A stretch of 64,000 nucleotides of DNA from Larkinella knui (GTDB taxonomy: Bacteria; Bacteroidota; Bacteroidia; Cytophagales; Spirosomataceae), in assembly GCF_003858645.1 (NCBI RefSeq), contig NZ_RQJP01000003.1, forward strand, positions 62,001 through 126,000, in the 5' to 3' direction. Positions 34,221 through 40,625 of this stretch are shown piece after piece. Position numbers and translations under genes: made by a program. Position 1 is the first letter of the stretch, and every line of letters begins with the position of its first letter. The notes beneath the pieces were generated by a model, which worked only from the letters and a program-made list of their open reading frames with translations, made no database searches and was not told the DNA's origin.

Positions 34221-34636
34221 TAATCGTCGTCGGGATCGGGGATCGGTAAGCCGCCAGAATTATCCTTCACTACCCAGGTCTTGCCAGATTCAGCAGTAAG
34301 GAGCGGATTATCTTTCTGGCCGCCGAGGTTGATCGGTTGCGGTACGCGGCCTTCGGTGCGGTTCAAAACTTCCTTGATCGCCTTCAAATCACCGTTCAGG
34401 GCCAGTTGCAAGAGCCGGGCTGCAATAGCCTGGTTAATCGTTTGGCGGTCGCCCGTGGAGAGCTTCGAGGACGACTTCTTAACGGTGCCCTCTACATCGG
34501 TTTTGATAATCGTAAACTCGATGTCGCTGGCGTTACCGAACTCTTTCAGGAAAGTAGTGATGTGACCGACCGGGCGACCGCCAGGGTTGCCGGATTGTCC
34601 GGGCTGGAACTTGGTATCGTCGTTCGGGAAGGGCAT
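34220..34636 (-). CDS. Terminase small subunit (DUF5681-type)
   Basis: 138 residues. The N-terminal FQPGQSGNPGGRPVGH is the DUF5681 signature of small terminase-like proteins; the middle (QTINQAIAARLLQLALNGDL, IKEVLNRTEGRVPQ) is helical and ends in an acidic tail. Recognises packaging sites and regulates the large subunit. Directly upstream of and overlapping the large-subunit gene. Confidence 0.8.
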   Translation of the reverse strand: MPFPNDDTKFQPGQSGNPGGRPVGHITTFLKEFGNASDIEFTIIKTDVEGTVKKSSSKLSTGDRQTINQAIAARLLQLALNGDLKAIKEVLNRTEGRVPQPINLGGQKDNPLLTAESGKTWVVKDNSGGLPIPDPDDD

Positions 34637-34647
34637 AATGAAACCTG

Positions 34648-34818
34648 TTATTCACCTGTTTTCAGGTGCGGATTGCTGGCCCGACGCATCCGTTCGGAAA
34701 ACGGCACTCGCCGTTTGTTTGTGACCAGTGACAGCGGCTTGTGCTTTCCCGCGTGGCCTGCCTTGATCCGGTCGCGCGCGGCCTGATCTTCGGGACTCAA
34801 TTTTGGTTCTCTCATCAT
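34648..34818 (-). CDS. Small basic phage protein (56 aa)
   Basis: 56 codons, MMREPKLSPEDQAARDRIKA at the start and a very basic middle (HAGKHKPLSLVTNKRRV). It fits between the tRNA and the small terminase (11-bp gap), leftward like its neighbours, and the intergenic space would otherwise be unexplained. Could be a DNA- or RNA-binding accessory protein. No family recognised. Confidence 0.5.
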   Translation of the reverse strand: MMREPKLSPEDQAARDRIKAGHAGKHKPLSLVTNKRRVPFSERMRRASNPHLKTGE

Positions 34819-34830
34819 TTTTAAAGTTAG

Positions 34831-34900
34831 AGCGATAGGGTCGACTCGAACGCCATCTCCGGACTGGAAGCCCGGCGCACTGCCGTTGTGCTACTATCGC
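34831..34900 (-). tRNA. tRNA-Gly (anticodon UCC), phage-encoded
   Basis: 70-nt cloverleaf on the minus strand: acceptor GCGATAG/CTATCGC (7 of 7 pairs), D-arm GCAC-AACGGCA-GTGC, anticodon stem CCGGG/TCCGG with one G-T pair, loop CTTCCAG giving UCC, and T-loop TTCGAGT (canonical TTCRANY). The T-stem is irregular: GGCG against CGACC needs a bulged A. No encoded CCA. Lies between Tad2 and the 56-residue gene. It could support late translation of UCC-read glycine codons or be a relic. Confidence 0.75.
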
Positions 34901-34909
34901 GGGTGGTAA

Positions 34910-35206
34910 TTATTCTACTACTTGCCAATCTTCAGCCAGCATATCAGTTTGAGAGGCCAGCCAGCCGTTGACAACTTCACCAGTTGCAGACCACATACAT
35001 AGATAGGGCAGGAATTGAATATCCCGGTTTTGACTTACCAGAAACTCTTTTACGTCTTCCGGCAAAGACTTCACCCTCGGAATGAAGTCTTTGGCGAGAA
35101 TGTCTCCGGGTCGCTGAAAAATAAACATACCCTTACCATTCCAGCCGGATCGGGCTACACATTTGCCATCTTTCAGGAAATCAAGTGCTTGTGAGAAACT
35201 GAACAT
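34910..35206 (-). CDS. tad2: Thoeris anti-defense protein Tad2 (DUF2829)
   Basis: 98 residues. The signature is clear: [20 protein letters not shown], then GKGMFIF, and the C-terminal [19 protein letters not shown]2829 proteins include Tad2, which sequesters the cyclic ADP-ribose-type signal made by Thoeris TIR proteins and so blocks that anti-phage defence (established knowledge of the family). It is encoded beside a Mom-like DNA modification gene and a ParB-like gene. Ligand specificity of this copy is not visible from sequence. Confidence 0.85.
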   Translation of the reverse strand: MFSFSQALDFLKDGKCVARSGWNGKGMFIFQRPGDILAKDFIPRVKSLPEDVKEFLVSQNRDIQFLPYLCMWSATGEVVNGWLASQTDMLAEDWQVVE

Positions 35207-35225
35207 ATAATTGTTTTAAAAGTGG

Positions 35226-35954
35226 CTATTCCTTCCGGTCACGTACCGGCACCGATTCCCCTTTGTACATCCCGGCCCCGACGTCGTCGATGGCGGTGAA
35301 GGGAAGTACTGGCACTGTGAGCTTGCTAGACCTATCAATCAAATAGATATACCTTAATTGAAAGCCTTCCAAAAACTTAGCTCCTACGTTGAAATAAGAC
35401 TTTAAACTGGCCGATCCGTCGTAAACGATCTTATACTTTTCCCGAAGTTTCTGAGCAGCCGGCTCGTTTCCGTTGGCGGTTAGCGTCGTGATGGCCACGC
35501 GTTCACCCTCCGGAAATTCAAGAATAGATGAGTTCTTACTAATGCCGGTGAGAACGAAACCGGAGGCCCGGTAGATTGTGCCGTCTCCGCACTGGGTACC
35601 ATCGGCGAAGCTGATTACCCATTTGATGTGCGGGCATTCCCTCCGGATCAACCGCAGACAAACGGCGATGCAACGGCTTTCGGAGTTGCGAGGTAAGAAG
35701 TTGTCGAAAGCCATCCGGTTCAGTTCGACGAACTCATTCCAACCGGTACCGGAAACCAACCCGATCAACTTCGATTTGTCCATACTCGGCCCAAAGGATA
35801 AGACACCATGCAGCCGGTTGTCGTAGAAGCAACCAAAATGCAGCTGGGAATTATTGACAACCTTCCCAGAATAGTGGTGCCGACGAACGAAGGCGTTTGC
35901 GCTTTTGCTGTCGATGGCCTTCACCCAGATCTTTTTTACGTCGATGTCAGCCAT
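35226..35954 (-). CDS. mom: Mom-family adenine methylcarbamoylation protein (DNA modification)
   Basis: 242 residues from the ATG at 35954, which overlaps the ParB-like stop by 8 bp; a longer open frame upstream is a shadow. Family landmarks: FVRRHHYSG (about 22-30), HFGCFYDNRLHGVLSFGP, FVELNRMAFDNFLPRNSES, WVISFADG and DGTIYRASGF, the GNAT-like Mom pattern. In phage Mu, Mom converts adenine to a methylcarbamoyl form that resists many restriction enzymes. Here it would protect late phage DNA; chemistry of this copy is inferred by homology. Confidence 0.8.
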   Translation of the reverse strand: MADIDVKKIWVKAIDSKSANAFVRRHHYSGKVVNNSQLHFGCFYDNRLHGVLSFGPSMDKSKLIGLVSGTGWNEFVELNRMAFDNFLPRNSESRCIAVCLRLIRRECPHIKWVISFADGTQCGDGTIYRASGFVLTGISKNSSILEFPEGERVAITTLTANGNEPAAQKLREKYKIVYDGSASLKSYFNVGAKFLEGFQLRYIYLIDRSSKLTVPVLPFTAIDDVGAGMYKGESVPVRDRKE

Positions 35955-36555
35955 TGAGTTTAGCGAGGTATTGATCGACGATAAACGCCAGGGCGTTGCC
36001 GTTGCTGTTCTCGTTGCCGGTACCGTCAAAGTCGTTGGTCTTTTTCACCAGCTTGATCGCCGACTCGACCCGCTTTGCCTGATCGTCGGTCAGGATGAAG
36101 GTCATTTGCTTGAACTCCTTTTCTCCACTCGGCAGGCTGATTTTCTTTTCTTCCGGCTCAATGGAATCGAAACCCCATTCGTTCAGATCGACGTCGAAGT
36201 CAGCCGCGATATCGTCTACGACGTCGGCGTCAAAAGAAAGATTAACCTGGCTAACTTTATTATCGGCCAGTGCCATTTCCCGGCCCCGCTTGCTGTCCAG
36301 ATCCAGATCAGTCCGCTTGACGGCGATAATGGTCTTACCATCGGATTCCACGATCTGAACATTTTCAAGACCGAGAGCCGCTGCGGTTTCCAGCGTTTTA
36401 TTTCCGGCAATGACCCGATTGTTTTTGTCCAGGAGGATAGAACGACCCGCACCCAACTTCTGCAATGACTTCTGTAAAAGATGACCGCCGTACTCGGTGC
36501 CGACGTTAGCGTTCCGGTCATCAGGTATCAAATCGGAGATCTTGGCTCGCTTCAC
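35947..36555 (-). CDS. ParB/Sulfiredoxin-fold protein
   Basis: 202 residues starting at GTG (36553-36555). Residues about 5-110 form a ParB-N domain: DLIPDDRNANVGTEYGGHLL, GAGRSILLDKNNRVIAGNKT and MALADNKVSQVNLSFDAD. No HTH of a chromosome-partition ParB follows, and the C-terminus is a helical acidic tail. Such stand-alone ParB-like proteins are common beside phage terminases and DNA modification genes. It is the first gene of the leftward unit, coupled to the Mom-like gene by overlap. Nuclease, NTP-binding or regulatory roles are possible. Confidence 0.7.
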   Translation of the reverse strand: MKRAKISDLIPDDRNANVGTEYGGHLLQKSLQKLGAGRSILLDKNNRVIAGNKTLETAAALGLENVQIVESDGKTIIAVKRTDLDLDSKRGREMALADNKVSQVNLSFDADVVDDIAADFDVDLNEWGFDSIEPEEKKISLPSGEKEFKQMTFILTDDQAKRVESAIKLVKKTNDFDGTGNENSNGNALAFIVDQYLAKLNG

Positions 36556-36582
36556 GTATTATTGTAAAAAGTTGAATTTGCA

Positions 36583-36617
36583 CAAATATATGTAAAGGAA
36601 GTTTATAATTTTTATAA
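36583..36617 (-). promoter_or_regulatory. Candidate promoter of the leftward unit with operator-like sequence
   Basis: On the minus strand TATATTTG (plus 36583-36590) is a perfect TAnnTTTG -7 box, about 30 bp before the ParB-like GTG. Just upstream lies plus-strand GTTTATAATTTTTATAA (36601-36617), whose first 14 bases equal the operator-like site at 153. No clear -33 TTG is seen. Divergent early and late transcription may share one repressor here. Confidence 0.5.
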
Positions 36618-36623
36618 TACTAT

Positions 36624-36653
36624 TTGTAAGTTGTTTATAAAGTATTAACTTTA
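36624..36653 (+). promoter_or_regulatory. Right early promoter with embedded operator (copy of 683-712)
   Basis: -33 TTG (36624-36626), 19-bp spacer, -7 TAACTTTA (36646-36653). The 17-bp operator GTTTATAAAGTATTAAC (36633-36649) is identical to that at 692-708, as is the TTGTAAGTT context. An AACAAACAAACATG leader follows. The last -7 base is A instead of G, so basal strength may be lower than for the left copy. Confidence 0.8.
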
Positions 36654-36679
36654 CATAACAAACAAACATGATTTCCACT

Positions 36680-37003
36680 ATGAAAAGTCAAGTAATGAAA
36701 CTAGCCGCTCTCCTGCGTAAAGCCGGATCGAGCCTGTCAGATGCTGTGCGCCGGGCATGGGAAACCATTAAGCTCCGGGCGAAACTGGCGAAGACAGATG
36801 AAAAGGGTATGTGGATCAAATTTAAAAAGGCCGACGGCACGATCCGGGAAGCGCTGGCCACGCGGAACATTGCAGTGATACCGACCGAGCACCGGCCCAA
36901 GTCGGGCGACGTCGCTGGCTCGATTGGTATCACCATTACCTATTTCGATATTCTCTGCGACGGCTGGCGGTCGTTCCGGGCTGATCGGTTAATCTTCTCC
37001 TAA
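36680..37003 (+). CDS. WYL_2 (DUF2693)-like SH3-fold phage protein
   Basis: 107 residues from the ATG at 36680, chosen because its context CACTATGAAAA matches that of the gene behind the left promoter copy; an in-frame ATG at 36668 is possible. The C-terminal 60 residues (MWIKFKKADGTIREALATRN, ITYFDILCDGWRSFRADRLI) match the Sm-like SH3 beta-barrel family formerly DUF2693, widespread in Bacteroidota phages and mobile elements. The N-terminus is a basic helix. First gene of the right early block; function unknown, nucleic-acid binding plausible. Confidence 0.7.
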   Translation: MKSQVMKLAALLRKAGSSLSDAVRRAWETIKLRAKLAKTDEKGMWIKFKKADGTIREALATRNIAVIPTEHRPKSGDVAGSIGITITYFDILCDGWRSFRADRLIFS

Positions 37004-37023
37004 CCCTTAAACGATCTGCACTG

Positions 37024-37221
37024 ATGAAATTCATTAAGCTAAACATTGGGAAGGAGGAACGAATGATCAACCTAACCCACGTTCAGGAGATTTTGCCGGA
37101 AAACAAACCGGAAGGCGTAAAGGCTCGGGTAGTATACACCTCTGGCGAAATACTGCCTGTCGAGGATTCGTTCAGCCACATCCACTACCTGCTTCATCTT
37201 AATCACCTCATTACAAAATAG
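37024..37221 (+). CDS. Small hypothetical phage protein
   Basis: 65 residues of alternating strands (KFIKLNIGKEERMINLTHV; VKARVVYTSGEILPVEDSF) and a short helix. Not recognised. Co-directional, 20 bp after the WYL_2-like gene, and followed by a GC hairpin. Confidence 0.55.
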   Translation: MKFIKLNIGKEERMINLTHVQEILPENKPEGVKARVVYTSGEILPVEDSFSHIHYLLHLNHLITK

Positions 37222-37227
37222 CTCACC

Positions 37228-37247
37228 GGCCCGGCTTCGGTCGGGCC
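37228..37247 (+). terminator. GC-rich hairpin (attenuator candidate)
   Basis: GGCCCG (37228-37233), loop GCTTCGGT, CGGGCC (37242-37247). No T-tract follows, so termination would be weak; it may slow transcription or mark an mRNA processing point between the first two genes and the rest of the block. Confidence 0.4.
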
Positions 37248-37263
37248 ACATCCTTCCATAAAT

Positions 37264-37869
37264 ATGTCAACTATTAAAGAACGGGTTGAAAAGGCGTTAC
37301 CTCTTGCAAAAAAATACGTAGAGGCTGAACTCCGAATTACCGCAATTGATCAGGAGCGGTCTGCTATGAGTCGGCCTCGGAATGTATTTACTACCCTCGA
37401 TGAAATTGAGATGGCCGAAAAGAAACAGTTGGAATTTGACGCTATCGACGCTGCCTTGAAAAACGAAAGAGATCAACTGAAAGAGTTCATCTCAATTCAG
37501 GAATCGTGGCGTGAGGGGAGCCTTTCGCGCATGCTAAACGGTAGCCTTGATGAAACAGAATTTGAGGTCATCGTAACGGCTGGTGAAGTAAAGTATAATG
37601 TGGCTTACGCCGATGACGGACTGTACTTCTATGAAATTACTTCTTTGGCAAATGACCAAACGGAGGTGAAACTGCAGGTAAAACGTCCATCACGATCATC
37701 CTTGACGTGGGGAGCCCGGAAAGGCTGTGAAGCTCTGGAGCAGGCTAAGGAAGCTTACGAAGCCATGTGGGGCCACAATTCCTGGACATCTGCCGAAATC
37801 ATTGCTTTAGCGCAGGTGATTGAAACCGCCCATCTCGAAAGTGCAGTCGCTGCCTGCGCGCCAGCCTAA
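37264..37869 (+). CDS. Hypothetical coiled-coil phage protein
   Basis: 201 residues. Residues 1-85 are a charged coiled coil (KKYVEAELRITAIDQERSAM; EKKQLEFDAIDAALKNER), followed by a beta-rich domain (FEVIVTAGEVKYNVAYADDG) and a helical end. Located upstream of the QLSLF-tailed protein and the nuclease, within the right early block. No family recognised. Confidence 0.55.
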   Translation: MSTIKERVEKALPLAKKYVEAELRITAIDQERSAMSRPRNVFTTLDEIEMAEKKQLEFDAIDAALKNERDQLKEFISIQESWREGSLSRMLNGSLDETEFEVIVTAGEVKYNVAYADDGLYFYEITSLANDQTEVKLQVKRPSRSSLTWGARKGCEALEQAKEAYEAMWGHNSWTSAEIIALAQVIETAHLESAVAACAPA

Positions 37870-37881
37870 GCTCTTCTTTTC

Positions 37882-38238
37882 ATGGACTTTATTTTCAATA
37901 AACATGGTGTCTGTCTCAATCCCGAGACGGCTTTCGACTGGAAAGACAAAAGTCGAGACTATTACTGTATCGAAGTTGCCCAGCGGCCCGATGGACGTTG
38001 GTGCGCAGGTAGTCACGTCTGGTGCGGATCTGGCGGAGGTGGTGGCTCTGCCAATCTTAGAGGAGAAGGGTATGCCACCCGAGTCGAAGCCGTTGTTGCC
38101 GAAGCCAATCAATTACTTGAACGGCTTCGGCGTGAAGTCACCCGGAATAACGAAAACCCGGCTCCCTACCGAAGAATGATCAAGAAGCTTGAAAGTCAAT
38201 TAAATCAATTCCTCACGCCCCAACTTTCTCTATTCTGA
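37882..38238 (+). CDS. Hypothetical protein with canonical sliding-clamp-binding tail (QLSLF)
   Basis: 118 residues. A beta-rich N-terminus with a Gly-rich loop (CGSGGGGGSANLRG) is followed by a helical section (YATRVEAVVAEANQLLERL, RRMIKKLESQLNQFL) and ends exactly in TPQLSLF. QL(S/D)LF at a protein's extreme C-terminus is the optimum peptide for the bacterial beta clamp (established for polymerases and DNA-repair proteins). The same prophage encodes its own clamp (5237-6382). A DNA-replication or recombination recruit is likely; catalytic motifs are absent. Confidence 0.65.
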   Translation: MDFIFNKHGVCLNPETAFDWKDKSRDYYCIEVAQRPDGRWCAGSHVWCGSGGGGGSANLRGEGYATRVEAVVAEANQLLERLRREVTRNNENPAPYRRMIKKLESQLNQFLTPQLSLF

Positions 38239-38264
38239 ATTTTCACTTTTAATTTTCTATAACC

Positions 38265-38939
38265 ATGTCCGAAGTACAATCTAGTCTCAAGCCTTACGAA
38301 TTTCTTACCGAAGACGGTGAAGTAAAGAACAAGTTCAAGTACAAGCCCGGTACGCCAAAACAATACCGGTTCGATGGCCGGTCGGGTAAGTTCAACCTCG
38401 ACGGCGAAACCGACATCGGTAAAAAGCTGACCATTACGCCGATCGCGTTCCGGCATTTCCACGATCATTTGTTTGGCCGGAAGGATAAAGACGGCCTGAA
38501 CCGAGTCGATGAATGGTTCGAGGTGTTCTTCATCGATGCGAAGAATTGCGTTTCGTCGGTGATGTTCAACAACACCAGCGTCGGGCAAATTAAAAAGGTG
38601 GCCGATCCGCTTTTCTACGACGATAAGACGCTGCTCGACGTAACGCTGACGATTACCCAGGAAGAGAAGTCCGGGCCGTCCGGTAAATACTTTGCTGCAA
38701 AGTTCGAAGCTGAAGAAGCCGATCGCGAACTGGTGGCGATCTACCGAGCCTATTGCAATGACTTCCCGGTTTTCCGGCTCGATACGCTGACGAAGAACGC
38801 CGTTTACGTTGAAACCAGCGATTCGTACTTCCTGCCCGATCATCTCAAGTCGGTCATGGTATCAATCTCCGATGCTCCGGAAATGCACCAGTTACCAGCC
38901 TTTGGCTACACTGACGAACCGCGCGACGGTGCCGAGTAA
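38265..38939 (+). CDS. Putative DNA-recombination partner of the RecE-like nuclease
   Basis: 224 residues, alpha/beta with many Lys, Asp and aromatic residues (FLTEDGEVKNKFKYKPGTPK; ITPIAFRHFHDHLFGRKD; FEVFFIDAKNCVSSVMFNN). Its place before the PD-(D/E)XK nuclease is the usual place of a single-strand-annealing or single-strand-binding protein, but no RecT, Erf or SSB signature can be seen. Followed by a terminator and a small membrane gene. Confidence 0.45.
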   Translation: MSEVQSSLKPYEFLTEDGEVKNKFKYKPGTPKQYRFDGRSGKFNLDGETDIGKKLTITPIAFRHFHDHLFGRKDKDGLNRVDEWFEVFFIDAKNCVSSVMFNNTSVGQIKKVADPLFYDDKTLLDVTLTITQEEKSGPSGKYFAAKFEAEEADRELVAIYRAYCNDFPVFRLDTLTKNAVYVETSDSYFLPDHLKSVMVSISDAPEMHQLPAFGYTDEPRDGAE

Positions 38940-38953
38940 TTAATCTACCACCC

Positions 38954-38985
38954 GCCCGGCTGCTGACAAAGTGGCCGGGCTTTTC
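38954..38985 (+). terminator. Intrinsic terminator
   Basis: GCCCGGC (38954-38960), 13-base loop, GCCGGGC (38974-38980), then TTTTCT. It separates the 38265 gene from the final two genes of the right early block, so these may be expressed at a lower level. Confidence 0.65.
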
Positions 38986-38993
38986 TCTGCCTT

Positions 38994-39110
38994 ATGAAAC
39001 ATGAACCGTGCTGGCGATCGCACCGGCGCAACACGATCGGCAACGATATCGGCCTGATCATCGGCTACACTATCATTCTTTTTCGATCCATTAAAAATCT
39101 CATCAAATGA
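38994..39110 (+). CDS. Small hypothetical membrane-associated protein (38 aa)
   Basis: 38 codons with a basic N-terminus (MKHEPCWRSHRRNTIGN) and a hydrophobic helix (IGLIIGYTIILF) then RSIKNLIK. Its stop overlaps the nuclease start (ATGA at 39107-39110), indicating translational coupling. Confidence 0.45.
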   Translation: MKHEPCWRSHRRNTIGNDIGLIIGYTIILFRSIKNLIK

Positions 39111-39805
39111 CTGAACACGATTACCGAACGACCCGAGCCTATTCGGTTTCCGATCTGAATGAACTTGACCGATTAATGAAAGGGGAATTACCCTGGGCGA
39201 CATACTGGCATGCGCGTTATTACGGTATGCCGTACCATATCACCGATCCGAAGATCCTGAGGTTTGGCAGTACCTTGCATCAAATGGCACTGGAGCCGGA
39301 TAAGCCAGTAGTCGACGAATGGCATAACGTCGATGAATGGGAAAGACTGTATCGGATGGAAAAGCAGCTTACGCCTTACATTGACCAGGTCTTTATTAAA
39401 TATCCGTGTGAAGTAGAGTTGAGCAGCACTTGCCCGATCACTGGACTACTAATAAAGGGGAAAGTTGACTGCCTTACAGACGAGGCCGTGGTTGACATTA
39501 AAACTACTTCCTGTATGAAGTCAGAAAGCTTCTATGCTACATTTGAAAAATACGGTTACTGGCGCCAGGCAGCATTTTATCTTCACCTTACCAACCTTGA
39601 ACGGTTTATGTTTCTTGGTATCGGGAAGAAGCAGCCGCATCCTGTTTTTGAATTGGTAGCTAATCTCAACGGCATCGCAATTCAATCCGGCATGAAGCAG
39701 GTGCAGGCACTGTTGAAACGTGCGAAGCTGGAGGCCGAGAAGCCCGACGGCTGGCTTCCGAGCAGTTGGTTCAGAAAGGACTTGACCCCAGCCGGAATTG
39801 AATAA
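39107..39805 (+). CDS. PD-(D/E)XK exonuclease (RecB/RecE C-terminal-like)
   Basis: 232 residues. Nuclease landmarks: a Ser/Asp-rich N-terminal helix start (YSVSDLNELDRLMKG), ILRFGSTLHQMALEP, GKVDCLTDEAVVDIKTTS with catalytic Asp, Asp and Lys, and QAAFYLHL with the conserved Gln and Tyr. This matches RecE/DUF3799 type 5'-3' exonucleases used in phage recombination. It is the last prophage gene at the right end. An exonuclease here implies a recombination module with the preceding 38265 gene (inference). Confidence 0.8.
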   Translation: MTEHDYRTTRAYSVSDLNELDRLMKGELPWATYWHARYYGMPYHITDPKILRFGSTLHQMALEPDKPVVDEWHNVDEWERLYRMEKQLTPYIDQVFIKYPCEVELSSTCPITGLLIKGKVDCLTDEAVVDIKTTSCMKSESFYATFEKYGYWRQAAFYLHLTNLERFMFLGIGKKQPHPVFELVANLNGIAIQSGMKQVQALLKRAKLEAEKPDGWLPSSWFRKDLTPAGIE

Positions 39806-39988
39806 GGCTTGGGGTCAAATTTGAGACACTACCTGACACGCCCAGCGGCTTTAATAGACTAGTTGAAACCCGGAGTAAGGTTGAATTTTAATGGTTTTCC
39901 GGGCTTCCTGTCTCAATAGCGGTTTAAGAAGTCTCCAATTGTCAAAACCTAGTATCATGCGAGTACCTTCGGGTTCACGAAAAGTTGT

Positions 39989-40028
39989 AAAAACCGCCAA
40001 ATTTCACTGATTTGGCGGTTTTTCTGTT
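39989..40028. terminator. Strong bidirectional terminator at the prophage right end
   Basis: AAAAACCGCCAAAT (39989-40002), 7-base loop, ATTTGGCGGTTTTT (40010-40023), then CTGTTT. A 14-bp perfect stem with A and T arms. It closes the right early block just before the integrase remnant. Confidence 0.85.
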
Positions 40029-40054
40029 TCAAAATGGTTTCAAAATCATCGTAA

Positions 40055-40545
40055 CTAGCCCGTTTTTACCCTTACGTTTCAACACGGTTTCAAAATTTCA
40101 AGTCCTATTCCAGCAAACTGACCATTGCCGATCGGGTAAAAAATGATGGAACTGCCGCCCTCTTTTTCCAGATCCTGATCAATCGGAAGAAAACTACGTT
40201 ACCAACCGGGCTTTACTGGCTGGCCCATTTATTCGATAAGGAAACCCGTGAGTTGCTGCCAGCATCCAAGGATAGAGATGATCAAAAGGCCCACCAGGAT
40301 TATAAAGCGGATCAATGGAAAGATTCATGATGCTTTCAGGTGATACCGGCTGGCTGAACAGAAATTGCCTATTGAATTATTTGAGCGAGAGCTGGCTAAT
40401 TTCTATTCCCGTTAGAACTTCCTTTTGTTCTGGCAACAAACCGTCGAGGATAATTGTGAGAGGGACTGATCAAAAAAGACTCCTGGAAATAACACCGGTC
40501 GAGGTAAGCTGCAGCAAGGCAGATTTGGATAGAGAAAGATATTGA
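40055..40545 (+). pseudogene. Degenerate tyrosine-recombinase (integrase) N-terminal remnant
   Basis: An open stretch at 40055-40330 without a start codon encodes ADRVKNDGTAALFFQILINR and KTTLPTGLYWLAHLFDKETR, the N-terminal arm-binding domain pattern of Bacteroidota integrases (KxDGTxxLxxxxxxNxxKxxxxTG). The similarity then continues in the +1 frame from 40344 (YRLAEQKLPIELFERELANF) across an in-frame TAG at 40413 (NFLLFWQQTVEDNCERD) to a TGA, all typical of the SAM-like domain. No catalytic domain remains. Interpreted as a decayed integrase of this or an earlier element. Confidence 0.6.
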
Positions 40546-40546
40546 C

Positions 40547-40577
40547 AACCCGGCTCTGTAAGCCGGGTTTTGTTTTT
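40547..40577. terminator. Intrinsic terminator
   Basis: AACCCGGCT (40547-40555), loop CTGTA, AGCCGGGTT (40561-40569), then TTGTTTTT. It marks the end of the mobile-element remnant and faces the convergent host PAS-domain gene. Confidence 0.85.
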
Positions 40578-40625
40578 CTGAAGTTTCTTTAATTGCTCAG
40601 GGCTAAAACTGGAGCAAGTTCAAGT

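Larger units (their letters stand above)
1..40054. mobile_element. Prophage (siphovirus-like), left end outside window
   Basis: Contiguous phage gene set: repressor fragment, replication genes, both terminase subunits, portal, capsid, ClpP-like protease, tape measure, tail fibres and lysis genes. Two rightward early blocks (279-8958 and 36680-39805) enclose one leftward late unit (36555-9059). The right edge is placed between the last phage gene (ends 39805) and the integrase remnant (from 40055). The left edge and any attL lie outside the window, and no attachment core could be assigned. Confidence 0.9.

Noticed and set aside
40031-40095. Direct repeats GGTTTCAAAAT as an attachment core
   Set aside because: Two nearby copies exist, but without the left prophage boundary no attL/attR pair can be compared, so calling an att site is not justified.
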